A stretch of 64,000 bases of DNA. It comes from Candidatus Methanomethylophilaceae archaeon (GTDB lineage Archaea > Thermoplasmatota > Thermoplasmata > Methanomassiliicoccales > Methanomethylophilaceae). The notes beneath the pieces were generated by a model. That model was not told where the DNA came from and searched no databases. It saw only the letters and a list, made by a program, of their open reading frames with translations. The first letter of the stretch is position 1, and each line of letters starts with the position of its first letter. The stretch is from contig CALUHR010000006.1 in NCBI GenBank assembly GCA_944320495.1, forward strand, positions 1 through 64,000, written 5' to 3'. The translations under genes and the position numbers were made by a program. Positions 1 through 8,142 of this stretch are shown here, piece by piece.

Positions 1-1
1 A

Positions 2-673
2 TGCTGGACTGACCTGGAGGCATACTTTACAAACGAAGAGGTGGGAAACACAGCCGTGGACACCATGGACATCGGTACAGTCAATTTCCCCACAGGGCAG
101 ATACTGGCATGTGACCCGCTGATAGAACTGGAGGACAGGCTGCCATACATCCAGACAGTGCCTCCTGGGACCTATCCGGTGACGATCTGCGTGGTGCCCA
201 GCGAGGAGTACGGCGACCGTTACGCCTGTGTGAAGGTGACGGTTTCGGATTCCAGACCGGTGCGCTACGAACTGGCCATGATCGGCGACGAGAATCTGGA
301 CGAGGAGCTCGAAGATGGAGACTACTTCGGATTCATCGTCGACGCCGGCATGGGGTGCATCATTGATGTCGAGTCCCAGAACGCGTTCAAGAAGTATTGG
401 GCGGAGCGTCTGGAAGAGGACGAGGACATAGATCCGTACAATGACCTTTTCTGCGACCTTCTCGAAGAGAGCTACAACGAGAACCCACGCTACCAGAGGG
501 ATGGAGGGGACTGGGTGAACTGGACCGTTCCCGGAACCGGTCTGAATATCCCGATATTCGCATCGGGATGGGGCGACGGCGTCTATCCCTGCTACTTCGG
601 TTATGATTCCAACGGGGATGTCTGCGGAGTGTACATCCTGTTCATCGACTTGGAAAATGGATCAGAGGATTGA
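2..673 (+). CDS. DUF4241 family protein (5' partial)
   Basis: The frame is open from the window edge, so the gene probably starts upstream; an internal GTG at 41 is the first start codon in view. The protein has the DUF4241 pattern: an N-terminal segment with FPTGQILACDPLIEL and a C-terminal half with GWGDGVYPCYFGYDSNGDV followed by a hydrophobic strand. The function of DUF4241 is not established. It is often found among bacterial immunity-type proteins, and here it precedes two decayed genes of similar small acidic families, so this may be the edge of an accessory island. The product is acidic and has no signal peptide or membrane segment. Family assignment is from pattern recognition. Confidence 0.65.
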   Translation, partial: CWTDLEAYFTNEEVGNTAVDTMDIGTVNFPTGQILACDPLIELEDRLPYIQTVPPGTYPVTICVVPSEEYGDRYACVKVTVSDSRPVRYELAMIGDENLDEELEDGDYFGFIVDAGMGCIIDVESQNAFKKYWAERLEEDEDIDPYNDLFCDLLEESYNENPRYQRDGGDWVNWTVPGTGLNIPIFASGWGDGVYPCYFGYDSNGDVCGVYILFIDLENGSED

Positions 674-1161
674 TTCAGAACCCAACAGACGATGTAGTGG
701 AAAGGGACAAGGATTCAAAACAACCAGATTATGCGAGAGTCTGATCCGAAGATGCTCGCCCTACCCACCACAGAGGTCCTGCGGTGCGGAAAGGATGTGC
801 TCCTATATCTGGAAGTCAATGCTGAAAGCAAGTCATCCTGGACATGTGCCCGTAGTGCCGCCAAGAAGCTGCTAGCCGACTGTGAGGCCTTGGACAAGGC
901 GATGCGGGAGCATGCTGCAGAGAACCTGACCAGGCTAGCTAATGACTGGCTCTCCCAGGATGAGGAAAATCCTCGCAATCCGGTAACAAACCCCATCACA
1001 GAGGGAGAATTTGCCAACGGATCAGCATGATGAATCTTTCTGTCACCTCCAGTGGCAGTTTCACCGCCTGGTTCGACTGCGACGAGATGTTCACAGACCA
1101 TGCGGTGACAGTCTACGGCTCCTTGAAGAAGGATCTCAAAGCTACCAACATTGAGGGGTAA
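674..1161 (+). pseudogene. Broken DUF2262-like gene
   Basis: Three reading frames together resemble one small acidic protein. A hydrophilic stretch lies at about 677-750. The frame 731-1030 carries an alpha-helical segment with CEALDKAMREHAAENL, and the frame 1027-1161 carries GSFTAWFDCDEMFTDHAVTV and a terminal IEG. The last two resemble the middle and end of DUF2262 domains, where a helix is followed by an FDcgdlF-D/GH-I/V strand. The frame changes near 745 and again at 1027-1030, so no full-length product can be made. It directly follows the DUF4241 gene on the same strand. Family assignment is tentative; the frame breaks are seen directly. Confidence 0.5.
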
Positions 1162-1171
1162 GGAGATGGTG

Positions 1172-1494
1172 ATGAGGTTGAACTGTAAACGCATTGATTT
1201 CGAATACATGGCCGGCGAGGGAATCTTCACCTTTCCCTAAGAAACGGGACTGCCCTTCATCTTCGATGTGGACGAGGAATTGACTGCCAATTCTGCTACC
1301 ATGGATGCGGTGGGGAAGATGCTGGATGAGGTGGATGAACTGACGAAAAAGGCCAAGGCTGCCATCCGAGTGGACGCTGGGCCTTTACGCGGACCCATAT
1401 GGATGGGATTGAATACTCGCGCCCTCGCCTGAGACGTTGAAAATCTACCCTCATCCCATGTTAAAGTGATTACGGAGACGGTGTTTCGTCGAAT
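1172..1494 (+). pseudogene. Broken DUF2004-like gene
   Basis: An ATG at 1172 opens 22 codons that end at TAA (1238-1240). The same frame then continues with GLPFIFDVDEELTANSATMD and a helical segment rich in D, E, L and K until TGA at 1430-1432. Other frames beyond about 1385 give PETLKIYPHPML, which looks like the next part of the domain. The acidic VDEELT and leucine-rich helix resemble DUF2004-type small proteins. One nonsense codon and at least one frameshift make it a pseudogene. With the preceding broken gene it forms a decayed cluster of 0.8 kb. Confidence 0.45.
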
Positions 1495-1682
1495 CAAGCC
1501 TCTGAGGTATCGATCAGAGGCGAGGGCCCCGATCGGGGCGTGGCGGTCAGGTTCCTGAATGTGGGGAACCGTCTCTCAGGTCTCTCTCGGACCAGTGAGA
1601 GGTTTTTCCGCTGACGGCGAGGTGAGGGGCGATGCAGCGACATCCGAGTCGCACCATCGTCCGACAAGTCCGAGGAGTGAAC

Positions 1683-2192
1683 ATGAGGATAGTGATTCTG
1701 GGGAACAGTGGTAGCGGGAAGTCCACCCTGGCGAAGCGTCTGTCGGAGCACTACGGCATCCCGCTGCTCCATCTGGACGCCGTGAACTTCGACAGCGGAT
1801 GGCGCGAGAGGCCCATTGAGGAGAAACTTCCGATCGTCTCCAATTTCATGGAGAACGTGGATTGGGTCATAGAGGGCAACTACGAGGGGCTCCTGTTCCG
1901 GGAGCGTCTGGAGGCGGCCGATAAGATAATCGTTCTGAGTCTCGGACGCGTCATATGCGTGACGGGAGTCCTGAGGAGATGGCTCAGGTACAGGGGGACT
2001 GTCCGTGACAGCATGGCCGAAGGATGCGTCGAGACCCTTGACCCGGGATTCCTGAGATGGGTCACCTTCGGTCAGTTCTCCGGAGGGAGGGCGGAGAGGC
2101 TGCGCTCCGTGGCAGACATGTATCCGGAAAAGGCCATCGTCTTCCGCACGAGGCGGGAGATGGAACGGTATCTGCGTACCCAGGGGGCGTGA
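1683..2192 (+). CDS. Adenylate kinase-like P-loop NTPase (topology-modulation protein type)
   Basis: A 169-residue protein with a Walker A motif GNSGSGKST right at the N terminus and the family segment LLHLDAVNFDSGW, which in FlaR/topology-modulation-type kinases follows the first helix. The motif DWVIEGNYEGLL and an arginine-rich region at about residues 95-110 also fit this kinase-like fold. The physiological substrate of this family is unknown. I chose the ATG at 1683 rather than the frame's earlier ATG at 1632, because the Walker A motif follows at the usual distance and the extra 17 residues look non-coding. It is a single gene with no operon partner. Confidence 0.75.
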   Translation: MRIVILGNSGSGKSTLAKRLSEHYGIPLLHLDAVNFDSGWRERPIEEKLPIVSNFMENVDWVIEGNYEGLLFRERLEAADKIIVLSLGRVICVTGVLRRWLRYRGTVRDSMAEGCVETLDPGFLRWVTFGQFSGGRAERLRSVADMYPEKAIVFRTRREMERYLRTQGA

Positions 2193-2306
2193 GGCCAACG
2201 GCCTCGGGATGTACCTCGTGCGCTCCGGCGCGGTCCGGCAGGACCGGTAAGCGGAGGATGGATCTTTCCCATCCGCCATGTGATCCGAGAGTGGAAGGTG
2301 TTTGTC

Positions 2307-2326
2307 GAGGGGGCTCGCACCCCCTC
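2307..2326 (-). terminator. Hairpin downstream of aconitase
   Basis: GAGGGGG and CCCCCTC form a 7-bp stem around a 6-base loop just after the acnA stop codon on the minus strand. There is no clear T tract, so termination is only inferred. Confidence 0.35.
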
Positions 2327-2333
2327 ATGACCC

Positions 2334-4970
2334 TCACTGCGCCATGCGCCTGAGGACGTACTGGAGGATTCCGCCGTTGGCGATGTACTCGACCTCGGCG
2401 GGCACGTCGACCCTGCAGAGGGTGTCGAACTCCAGCTTCTGGCCGTCCCTGTAGGCGGTGACGCGGACGGTGCACCTGGGCTCCAGGTCCTCGAGGTCGA
2501 TGTCGAAGGTCTCCTTCCCTGTGAGTCCGAGGGTCTCGGCGCTCTGTCCGGGGAGGTACTGCAGGGGCACGATGCCCATGCCGACCAGATTGGACCTGTG
2601 GATCCTCTCGAAGGACTCGGCTATGACGGCCTTCACACCGAGGAGGAGCGGACCCTTGGCGGCCCAGTCCCTGCTGGACCCCGTGCCGTACTCCTTGCCC
2701 GCGAGGACGATGAGCGGGGTCATGTCCTCGTCGTAGCGCTGGGAGGTCTCGAATATGGTGCCGACGGTGCCGTCCGGGAGGTACACGGAACAGCTGCCCT
2801 CGCTGCCGGGGACGAGGATGTTCCTGAGCCTGACGTTGGCGAACGTGCCCCTGACCATGACCTCGTGGTTGGCCCTGCGGGACCCGTAGGAGTTGAAGTC
2901 CTTGGGCTCGACACCCTTGGACATCAGGTACCTTCCCGCGTCGCTGTCCTTGCCGAACGCTCCGGCGGGGGAGATGTGGTCGGTCGTGATGGAGTCGCCG
3001 AGCTTGGCGAGGCACCTGGCCCTGGTGATGCTCCTGATCTCCGGCTCATCGGCGATGCCGTCGAAGAAGGGCGGGTTGCGGATGTACGTCGATTCCTCGT
3101 CCCAGTGGAACAGCGGGGACTCGTCGGCGGGGACGGCGTCCCAGCGGGCGGATCCCTTGAAGACGTCCCTGTACTTCGACTCGTAGACGGCGCGGGTGAC
3201 GAACTGGTCGCAGATCTCGCGGATCTCCCAGTCGGAGGGCCAGATGTCCCTCAGGAAGACCTCCCTGCCGTCCTCGGTGACCGCCAGGGGCTCCCTGTCC
3301 AGGTCGATGTCGACGCGTCCGGCGATGGAGTACGCGACCACGAGCGGAGGGGACGCCAGGTAGTTGGCCTTGACGAGGGGGTGGATCCTCCCCTCGAAGT
3401 TCCTGTTGCTCGACGCGATGGCGGCGACTACGAGATCGTTGGCCTTGATCGAGTTGGAGACCTCGTCAGAGAGCGGTCCGCTGTTCCCGATGCAGGTCAT
3501 GCATCCGTATCCGCATACCTGGAACCCGAGCTTCTGCAGGTAGATCAGCAGGCCGGCGTTCTGGAGGTACTGGGTGACGGCCTTGGATCCCGGGGCCAGG
3601 GATGTCTTGACGTAGTCCTTCGGCCTGAGCCCGAGGTCGTGGGCCTTCTTCGCAACGAGTCCGGCGGCGATCATGACCGAGGGGTTGGCGGTGTTGGTGC
3701 ACGAGGTGATCGATGCTATCACGAGGGACCCGTCGCCGAGCTGTCCGGCGACCGGCTTCCTCTGCTCCTCGACGCCGAGGGCCCTCAGCGTCTCGGCGAA
3801 GGACTCCTTCAGCCCGGTCATGGGGATGAGGTCCTGGGGGCGCTTGTGACCAGCCAGGCAGGGGACGACGGTGGACAGGTCGAGCTCCAGGGTGTCGGTG
3901 TACTCGGGGTCTGCCTCGTACCAGAGGCCCTGCTCCTTGCAGTACCTCTCGATGGTGTCGATGTGGTCCTCGCTCCTGCCGGTGAGGCGGAGGTAGTCGA
4001 CGGTCTTCCCGTCCACGGGGCAGAAGCCGGTGGTGGCTCCGTACTCGGGCCCCATGTTGGCCAGGGTGGAGCGGTCCGCCAGGTCCAAGTTCCTGTAGCC
4101 CTCTCCGTAGTACTCTACGAACTTGCCGACCACGCCCTTCTTCCTGAGCATGTTGACGACCGTGAGAACGAGATCGGTGGCGTTGACGCCCTCGCTCAGC
4201 TTTCCGGTGAGCTTGAACCCGATGACGTCGGGGAGCTTCATGTAGCTGGGCTGGCCGACCATGGCGGCCTCCGCCTCGATGCCTCCGACTCCCCATCCGA
4301 GGACTCCGAGGCCGTCGATCTGCGTGGTGTGCGAGTCGGTTCCGAAGCAGGAGTCAGGGTATGCGACCCTCTTCCCGTCGACGTCCCTGACGTGGACCAG
4401 AGGGGACAGGTACTCCAGGTTGACCTGGTGGCAGATCCCGGTTCCGGGAGGGACGGCGCGGAAGTTCTTTAGGCTCTTCTGGGCCCACTTGAACAGGGCG
4501 TAGCGCTCCTTGTTGCGCTGGAAGTCCAGCTCCTCGTTCAGCTCCTGGGCGTCGTCGCGGCCGGCGTAGTCGGTGTTGATGGAGTGGTCGATGACCAGGT
4601 CCACGGGCATCAGGGGGTTGATGAGCTCCGGGTCCCTGCCCATGGAGGCCACGGCCTCCCTCATGGACGCCAGGTCGGTGATGACGGCTCCGCCGGTGAG
4701 ATCCTGGAGCAGGACCCTGGCGGGGATCCAGGGGATGTCGCGGTCGGTGTTCTCCCTCGGGTTCCAGGACGCGGCGGTGAGAACGTCCTCGTCGGTGATG
4801 TGGACGCCGTCGCGCTGCCTGAGCATGCCCTCGATGAGGATCTTGATGGAGTAGGGGATCTTCGAGAGGTCCTTGATGATGCCTTTGGCCTCCAGCTCGC
4901 GGAGGCTGTAGATGGTGAGGTCGCCCTCCTTCGTCGTGAGGGTCTTGGTGCAAGGTCCGACTTCGGTCAT
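2334..4970 (-). CDS. acnA: Aconitate hydratase (AcnA type)
   Basis: An 878-residue monomeric aconitase, close to the usual AcnA/IRP length. It interconverts citrate and isocitrate using a [4Fe-4S] cluster. Cluster ligands are visible as SCTNTANPSVM near residue 420 and MTCIGNSGPL near residue 490. The C-terminal swivel domain carries YGTGSSRDWAAKGPLLLGV. The frame is open upstream, but the ATG at 4970 fits the family N terminus (the KDLSKIPYSIKILIE segment follows). A TATA-like TTATAAG lies 30-40 bases upstream at about 5005. In a methanogen this enzyme would feed 2-oxoglutarate and glutamate synthesis through a partial citric acid cycle; that role is inferred. Confidence 0.95.
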   Translation of the reverse strand: MTEVGPCTKTLTTKEGDLTIYSLRELEAKGIIKDLSKIPYSIKILIEGMLRQRDGVHITDEDVLTAASWNPRENTDRDIPWIPARVLLQDLTGGAVITDLASMREAVASMGRDPELINPLMPVDLVIDHSINTDYAGRDDAQELNEELDFQRNKERYALFKWAQKSLKNFRAVPPGTGICHQVNLEYLSPLVHVRDVDGKRVAYPDSCFGTDSHTTQIDGLGVLGWGVGGIEAEAAMVGQPSYMKLPDVIGFKLTGKLSEGVNATDLVLTVVNMLRKKGVVGKFVEYYGEGYRNLDLADRSTLANMGPEYGATTGFCPVDGKTVDYLRLTGRSEDHIDTIERYCKEQGLWYEADPEYTDTLELDLSTVVPCLAGHKRPQDLIPMTGLKESFAETLRALGVEEQRKPVAGQLGDGSLVIASITSCTNTANPSVMIAAGLVAKKAHDLGLRPKDYVKTSLAPGSKAVTQYLQNAGLLIYLQKLGFQVCGYGCMTCIGNSGPLSDEVSNSIKANDLVVAAIASSNRNFEGRIHPLVKANYLASPPLVVAYSIAGRVDIDLDREPLAVTEDGREVFLRDIWPSDWEIREICDQFVTRAVYESKYRDVFKGSARWDAVPADESPLFHWDEESTYIRNPPFFDGIADEPEIRSITRARCLAKLGDSITTDHISPAGAFGKDSDAGRYLMSKGVEPKDFNSYGSRRANHEVMVRGTFANVRLRNILVPGSEGSCSVYLPDGTVGTIFETSQRYDEDMTPLIVLAGKEYGTGSSRDWAAKGPLLLGVKAVIAESFERIHRSNLVGMGIVPLQYLPGQSAETLGLTGKETFDIDLEDLEPRCTVRVTAYRDGQKLEFDTLCRVDVPAEVEYIANGGILQYVLRRMAQ

Positions 4971-5239
4971 GAGCGGATTCTCCTGCGTGCGGTTAGTCGC
5001 GTATCTTATAAGAAGTGCGCGCGCGAAAGGAAGACGTCCGTATTCCACGCATGCGCGCTCAGGTGTCGAGGCCCAGGGCGATGCATCGGTCCATTCGCAG
5101 AAGGGGTTGTAGGTGCCGTCCCGGAAGGTCATCCGAGCAGAGGTCGGGGGATGCCTGCCGTCGTCAGGAGGTGTCCGGTGCCGTTCGACCTGCTCGAGTT
5201 CGGAACAGTGTCCGTTCACGATCTTGTCTTCTGGTCGTA

Positions 5240-5785
5240 TCACGTCCGGGTACGCATCGGACCTCGTTCCTCGACGAAGCTGCACTGCTCCCTGACGAAG
5301 GAGATGGTCCTCCTGACGATGTCGCGGCACCTCCCGAGCGCGGTCTTGGGGTTCGTGTGGCGCATGCAGGCGGTCGCCACGGCGAGGTTGACGTGGTTGC
5401 CGACGCCGGCGATCGCCGCAGCCTCCCTGTCCTCGCCGCAGAAGGACATGTACCCCTCCACGACGCTGTTGAGGTAGTCCTGGGACTGCATGAACAGGTT
5501 GATCCACAGGTCCCTGTCGGCGACGATGCCACTGGGGTCGCCGTCGGCGGGGCCGGTGCGCCACGCACCCGCGTTGGGGCCGTAGTGATCGATCAGGAGC
5601 GAGACGCGTCCGAGGTTCTCGTCCGCCGTGCCCTCGGGGTCGTCGCTCTTCAGGGCGTAGAACGCGAGGCACATCGAGGCCATGACGGTCCAGTTGCCGA
5701 GGCCTATGCTCCCGGCCATCTCACCCGTCTCTTTGTCGGCGTACTTGAGGCGTTCGAGGAGTTCTACGTCCGTGGGGGATTCCAT
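5240..5785 (-). CDS. Hypothetical protein
   Basis: A 181-residue soluble, mostly helical acidic protein that I do not recognise. Segments such as GNWTVMASMCLAFYALKSDD and GVGNHVNLAVATACMRHTNP look like packed helices. There is no signal peptide or membrane span. The start is supported by a TATA-like element in TTTAATAAG at about 5808-5818 on the minus strand, 27 bases before the ATG, which implies a leaderless mRNA. It lies 270 bases upstream of acnA on the same strand, but acnA has its own TATA, so the two are probably transcribed separately. Confidence 0.6.
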   Translation of the reverse strand: MESPTDVELLERLKYADKETGEMAGSIGLGNWTVMASMCLAFYALKSDDPEGTADENLGRVSLLIDHYGPNAGAWRTGPADGDPSGIVADRDLWINLFMQSQDYLNSVVEGYMSFCGEDREAAAIAGVGNHVNLAVATACMRHTNPKTALGRCRDIVRRTISFVREQCSFVEERGPMRTRT

Positions 5786-6014
5786 GTGAGCGGCGTATCT
5801 CGTGATGCTTATTAAACAATCAGAGAGCCCACATTATAGCAGGTTATTCATGAAAAAAGTGTAAAAATCGACATAAAATTCACAATAAGAATGCAAAACG
5901 ATGCACTTGTCCACGAATCGCAGTCATAGGTCGGAATCTCCCCGACAGCAACTCTAATGACGGGCCGAAGCGTCCCCGTCAATCGTTATATCGTAGCAGC
6001 GAGTGGGACCATCG

Positions 6015-6881
6015 ATGTGGGAACTCGGCGTCCTCGATTGGTTCGACTCCCTGCACGGGACCTTCCTGGACCAGCTGATGGTCGGTGTCACGTACAGCGC
6101 CACGTCCGGACTCGTCTGGTTCGTGCTGGGGTTCCTGATGACCTGCTCCCGCAGGTGGCGCAGATGCGGTGTGTCCGTGATCGTCTCTGTGGCTCTGGCG
6201 TACGTGGTGGTCGACGTCATCCTCAAGCCGCTGGTCTGCCGCGATCGCCCGTTCACTGTGGAGGACTTCGACCTGCTCGTGGCGCCTCCGGACACCTGGT
6301 CCTTCCCGTCGGGGCACACGGCCTCCGCGTTTGCGGGCGCGGTCGCGATACTGGTCCACGACCGCAGGTGGGGCTCCATCGCACTGGTGTACGCTGCCCT
6401 CGTGGGAATCTCGAGGATGTATTTCTGTGTCCACTGGCCGACCGACGTCATCGCCGGCGCTGTCATCGGAGCGGCGGTCGCCGTCCTGGCCATTTGGTTC
6501 ATGTCCCGCTGGGTCCCGTACTTCAGGGGGCTGGAACGTGAGGGTGCGATTCTGCGATGTTACAGATGTTACAAACATAACAAAGATAACATCTCAGAGT
6601 TTATCTATTCCTTCGGCCATCTTCATGCTGGAGGTCGGAGGGCGGCCGTAGAAGCGCCGTCCTCCCCTTCGAGAAGGAGGTACAGAATGCCAGAGGAGGA
6701 GAAGAAGGCCGAGGAGACGGTGGATCCCATGGAGATTTTCCGGGACCATCTTCCCGAACCAGGTAGCGGAGCCAGCCTGTTCGACGACTGGAACGAGATG
6801 GCCCCCGATTTCCTGGACCAGTGCTCCGTCCCGGACAGGTCTGTGAAGAAGGGCGGCAGGGGATCGGCGGAGAAACGCTGA
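6015..6881 (+). CDS. PAP2-superfamily membrane phosphatase with a C-terminal extension
   Basis: Residues 1-175 are a complete PAP2 (type 2 phosphatidic acid phosphatase/undecaprenyl-pyrophosphatase-like) membrane enzyme. The three catalytic motifs are visible: KPLVCRDRPF, FPSGHT and SRMYFCVHWPTDV, interleaved with hydrophobic helices. It probably removes phosphate from an isoprenoid or lipid pyrophosphate at the membrane. A TATA element in TTATATC (5986-5992) sits about 27 bases before the ATG at 6015, supporting a leaderless start. The frame runs on for about 110 residues after the domain. The first part of this tail is AT-rich and non-coding in character and the last 64 residues are hydrophilic, so the native stop may have been lost or the tail may be a separate gene. 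Confidence 0.8.
   Translation: MWELGVLDWFDSLHGTFLDQLMVGVTYSATSGLVWFVLGFLMTCSRRWRRCGVSVIVSVALAYVVVDVILKPLVCRDRPFTVEDFDLLVAPPDTWSFPSGHTASAFAGAVAILVHDRRWGSIALVYAALVGISRMYFCVHWPTDVIAGAVIGAAVAVLAIWFMSRWVPYFRGLEREGAILRCYRCYKHNKDNISEFIYSFGHLHAGGRRAAVEAPSSPSRRRYRMPEEEKKAEETVDPMEIFRDHLPEPGSGASLFDDWNEMAPDFLDQCSVPDRSVKKGGRGSAEKR
6553..6588 (+). repeat. 9-base tandem array (ACAAANATA-like), short
   Basis: Consecutive 9-mers ACAGATGTT, ACAAACATA and ACAAAGATA, preceded by TGCGATGTT and followed by ACATC. The same periodic element occurs before cas3 at 57032-57079. It interrupts the PAP2 frame just after the domain and is unusually AT-rich for this genome. Confidence 0.6.
6687..6881 (+). CDS. Alternative small ORF with strong Shine-Dalgarno
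   Basis: An ATG at 6687 follows AGAAGGAGGTACAG, one of the best Shine-Dalgarno sequences in the window. A hairpin (GGAGGGCGGC pairing with GCCGTCCTCC with one G-U) stands just upstream. Translation would give a 64-residue acidic peptide with DPMEIFRDHLPEP and a lysine/arginine-rich tail. It is in frame with the PAP2 gene, so it may be either the end of that protein or an independent small gene. I do not recognise the peptide. Confidence 0.35.
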   Translation: MPEEEKKAEETVDPMEIFRDHLPEPGSGASLFDDWNEMAPDFLDQCSVPDRSVKKGGRGSAEKR

Positions 6882-6941
6882 CGGAGCAGGCCCGTTCGCA
6901 CGGGCCCATGCTCTTAGTTAAGGGAATATTACTATGGATTT

Positions 6942-6977
6942 TCTTATTAAAGAAAACGGGCATTTTCTTTAATAAGA
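6942..6977. repeat. Perfect 15-bp inverted repeat, 6-base loop
   Basis: TCTTATTAAAGAAAA at 6942-6956 and its exact reverse complement at 6963-6977 flank the loop CGGGCA. The arms are A/T-only apart from one G/C pair in the middle of each and one near the outer end, which is striking in this GC-rich sequence. It could be a terminator for the upstream gene, a protein-binding palindrome or the relic of a small mobile element. Confidence 0.85.
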
Positions 6978-7118
6978 TTTCAACGGCGTTAATCACTGGC
7001 CAGAATGGACAGGAGTGGAGAAGATACAACCTGTTCGATTTCGAACGACACCGAACGTAGCCATGGGATATGATGGACCCGTGTCCAGAAGGTCTGATCT
7101 CAGGAATCTGGCTATGTC

Positions 7119-7162
7119 TTGATGGTGAGACTTGGCGGGGTTTTGATGGTGAGACTTGGCGG
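7119..7162 (+). repeat. Direct repeat, 20-bp unit with 24-bp period
   Basis: TTGATGGTGAGACTTGGCGG occurs at 7119-7138 and again at 7143-7162, separated by 4 bases. No further copy was noticed in the window. Confidence 0.85.
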
Positions 7163-7284
7163 CATCCCATCGAGGTCCGACGGATAGGATATCGATCGGG
7201 CCCATGAGACGACTTCTGTAAAGTGGTGTGGTAGGAAGAATGGAGGGGTAGGGGCAATGGCCCCCGTTGTAGTGGTTTGCGGGA

Positions 7285-8097
7285 TCACTCCATGACGTCG
7301 GCCATCGAGTAGACCTTGCCCTTGGCCTGCCTCACGACCCAGCCGGCGGCCATGACGGCGCCGCCGACGAAGATCTCCCTGGAGTGGGCCTGGTGGCGGA
7401 TCTCGATCCTCTCGGAGTTCCCGATGAACATGACGGTGTGGTCACCGACGATGTCCCCGCCCCTGACGGCGTGGATGCCGATCTCCTTCCCGCGGGGGCA
7501 GTGGCCCTGACGGCCGTAGACGAAGTCCTTCCCTCCCATGGCCTCACTGATGATCTCGGCCGCGGTCATCGCGGTTCCGCTGGGGGCGTCCTGCTTCTGG
7601 TGGTGGTGGGCCTGGCTGATCTCCACATCGTGGTCGTTCCCGAGGAGGAGCGCGGCCTGCCTGATCAGCTTGTTGAAGGCGGCCACTCCGATGGAGTAGT
7701 TGGTGGAGATGACGGCGGCGACGTTGTTCTTCACGACGGCGTCGGTGATGTCCTTCTTGACCTCGTCGGAGAGCCCGGTGGTCCCGATGATGAGGTTGAC
7801 CCCGGCCGCGGCGGCGATGGGCGCGTTGACGGCGGTGGCCTTGGCGATGGTGAAGTCCAGGAGGACGTCGGTCCTGGAGTCCTTCAGGACCTGAGCCAGG
7901 TCCTTGGAGTCCGAGACGGGGACGCCGAGGGCGCCTACGCCGACGACCTCTCCGATGTCCTTGCCGATGTTGACGAGGTCGAATGCCGCGGAGACGGTCA
8001 TGCCCTCGGTGGCGAGGACGCGCTTGACGAGCATCTGTCCCATCCTTCCGCAGGCTCCGACGAGTCCGACTCTGACTTCTGCGTTGTTGCCGGTCAT
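7285..8097 (-). CDS. dapB: 4-hydroxy-tetrahydrodipicolinate reductase
   Basis: A 270-residue DapB. It reduces the dehydration product of 4-hydroxy-tetrahydrodipicolinate with NAD(P)H in lysine biosynthesis. The N-terminal Rossmann motif is VGLVGACGRMGQ. The family signature with catalytic histidine and lysine is visible as EISQAHHHQKQDAPSGTA, and the NAD-binding GTTGLSDE segment precedes it. A TATA-like TTATTATAC lies about 30 bases upstream of the ATG at 8097. No other dap gene is adjacent. The convergent upstream region is the repeat-containing spacer. Confidence 0.95.
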   Translation of the reverse strand: MTGNNAEVRVGLVGACGRMGQMLVKRVLATEGMTVSAAFDLVNIGKDIGEVVGVGALGVPVSDSKDLAQVLKDSRTDVLLDFTIAKATAVNAPIAAAAGVNLIIGTTGLSDEVKKDITDAVVKNNVAAVISTNYSIGVAAFNKLIRQAALLLGNDHDVEISQAHHHQKQDAPSGTAMTAAEIISEAMGGKDFVYGRQGHCPRGKEIGIHAVRGGDIVGDHTVMFIGNSERIEIRHQAHSREIFVGGAVMAAGWVVRQAKGKVYSMADVME

Positions 8098-8142
8098 GTT
8101 GTATCGCCCACGCTAATGGGCGGACCGTATAATAACGTCGGC

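Larger units (their letters stand above)
6882..7284. other. Gene-free stretch with inverted and direct repeats
   Basis: No credible coding frame is seen in these 403 bases. They contain the perfect 15-bp inverted repeat at 6942-6977 and the direct repeat at 7119-7162, each listed separately. The convergent dapB gene ends at 7285. Confidence 0.6.

Noticed and set aside
1494..2279. 261-codon minus-strand ORF
   Set aside because: It is antisense to the P-loop kinase-like gene and has low-complexity proline/arginine composition.
2598..4472. 624-codon plus-strand ORF opposite acnA
   Set aside because: It is the antisense shadow of a clear aconitase; composition is valine/glycine/aspartate-rich and no domain is visible.
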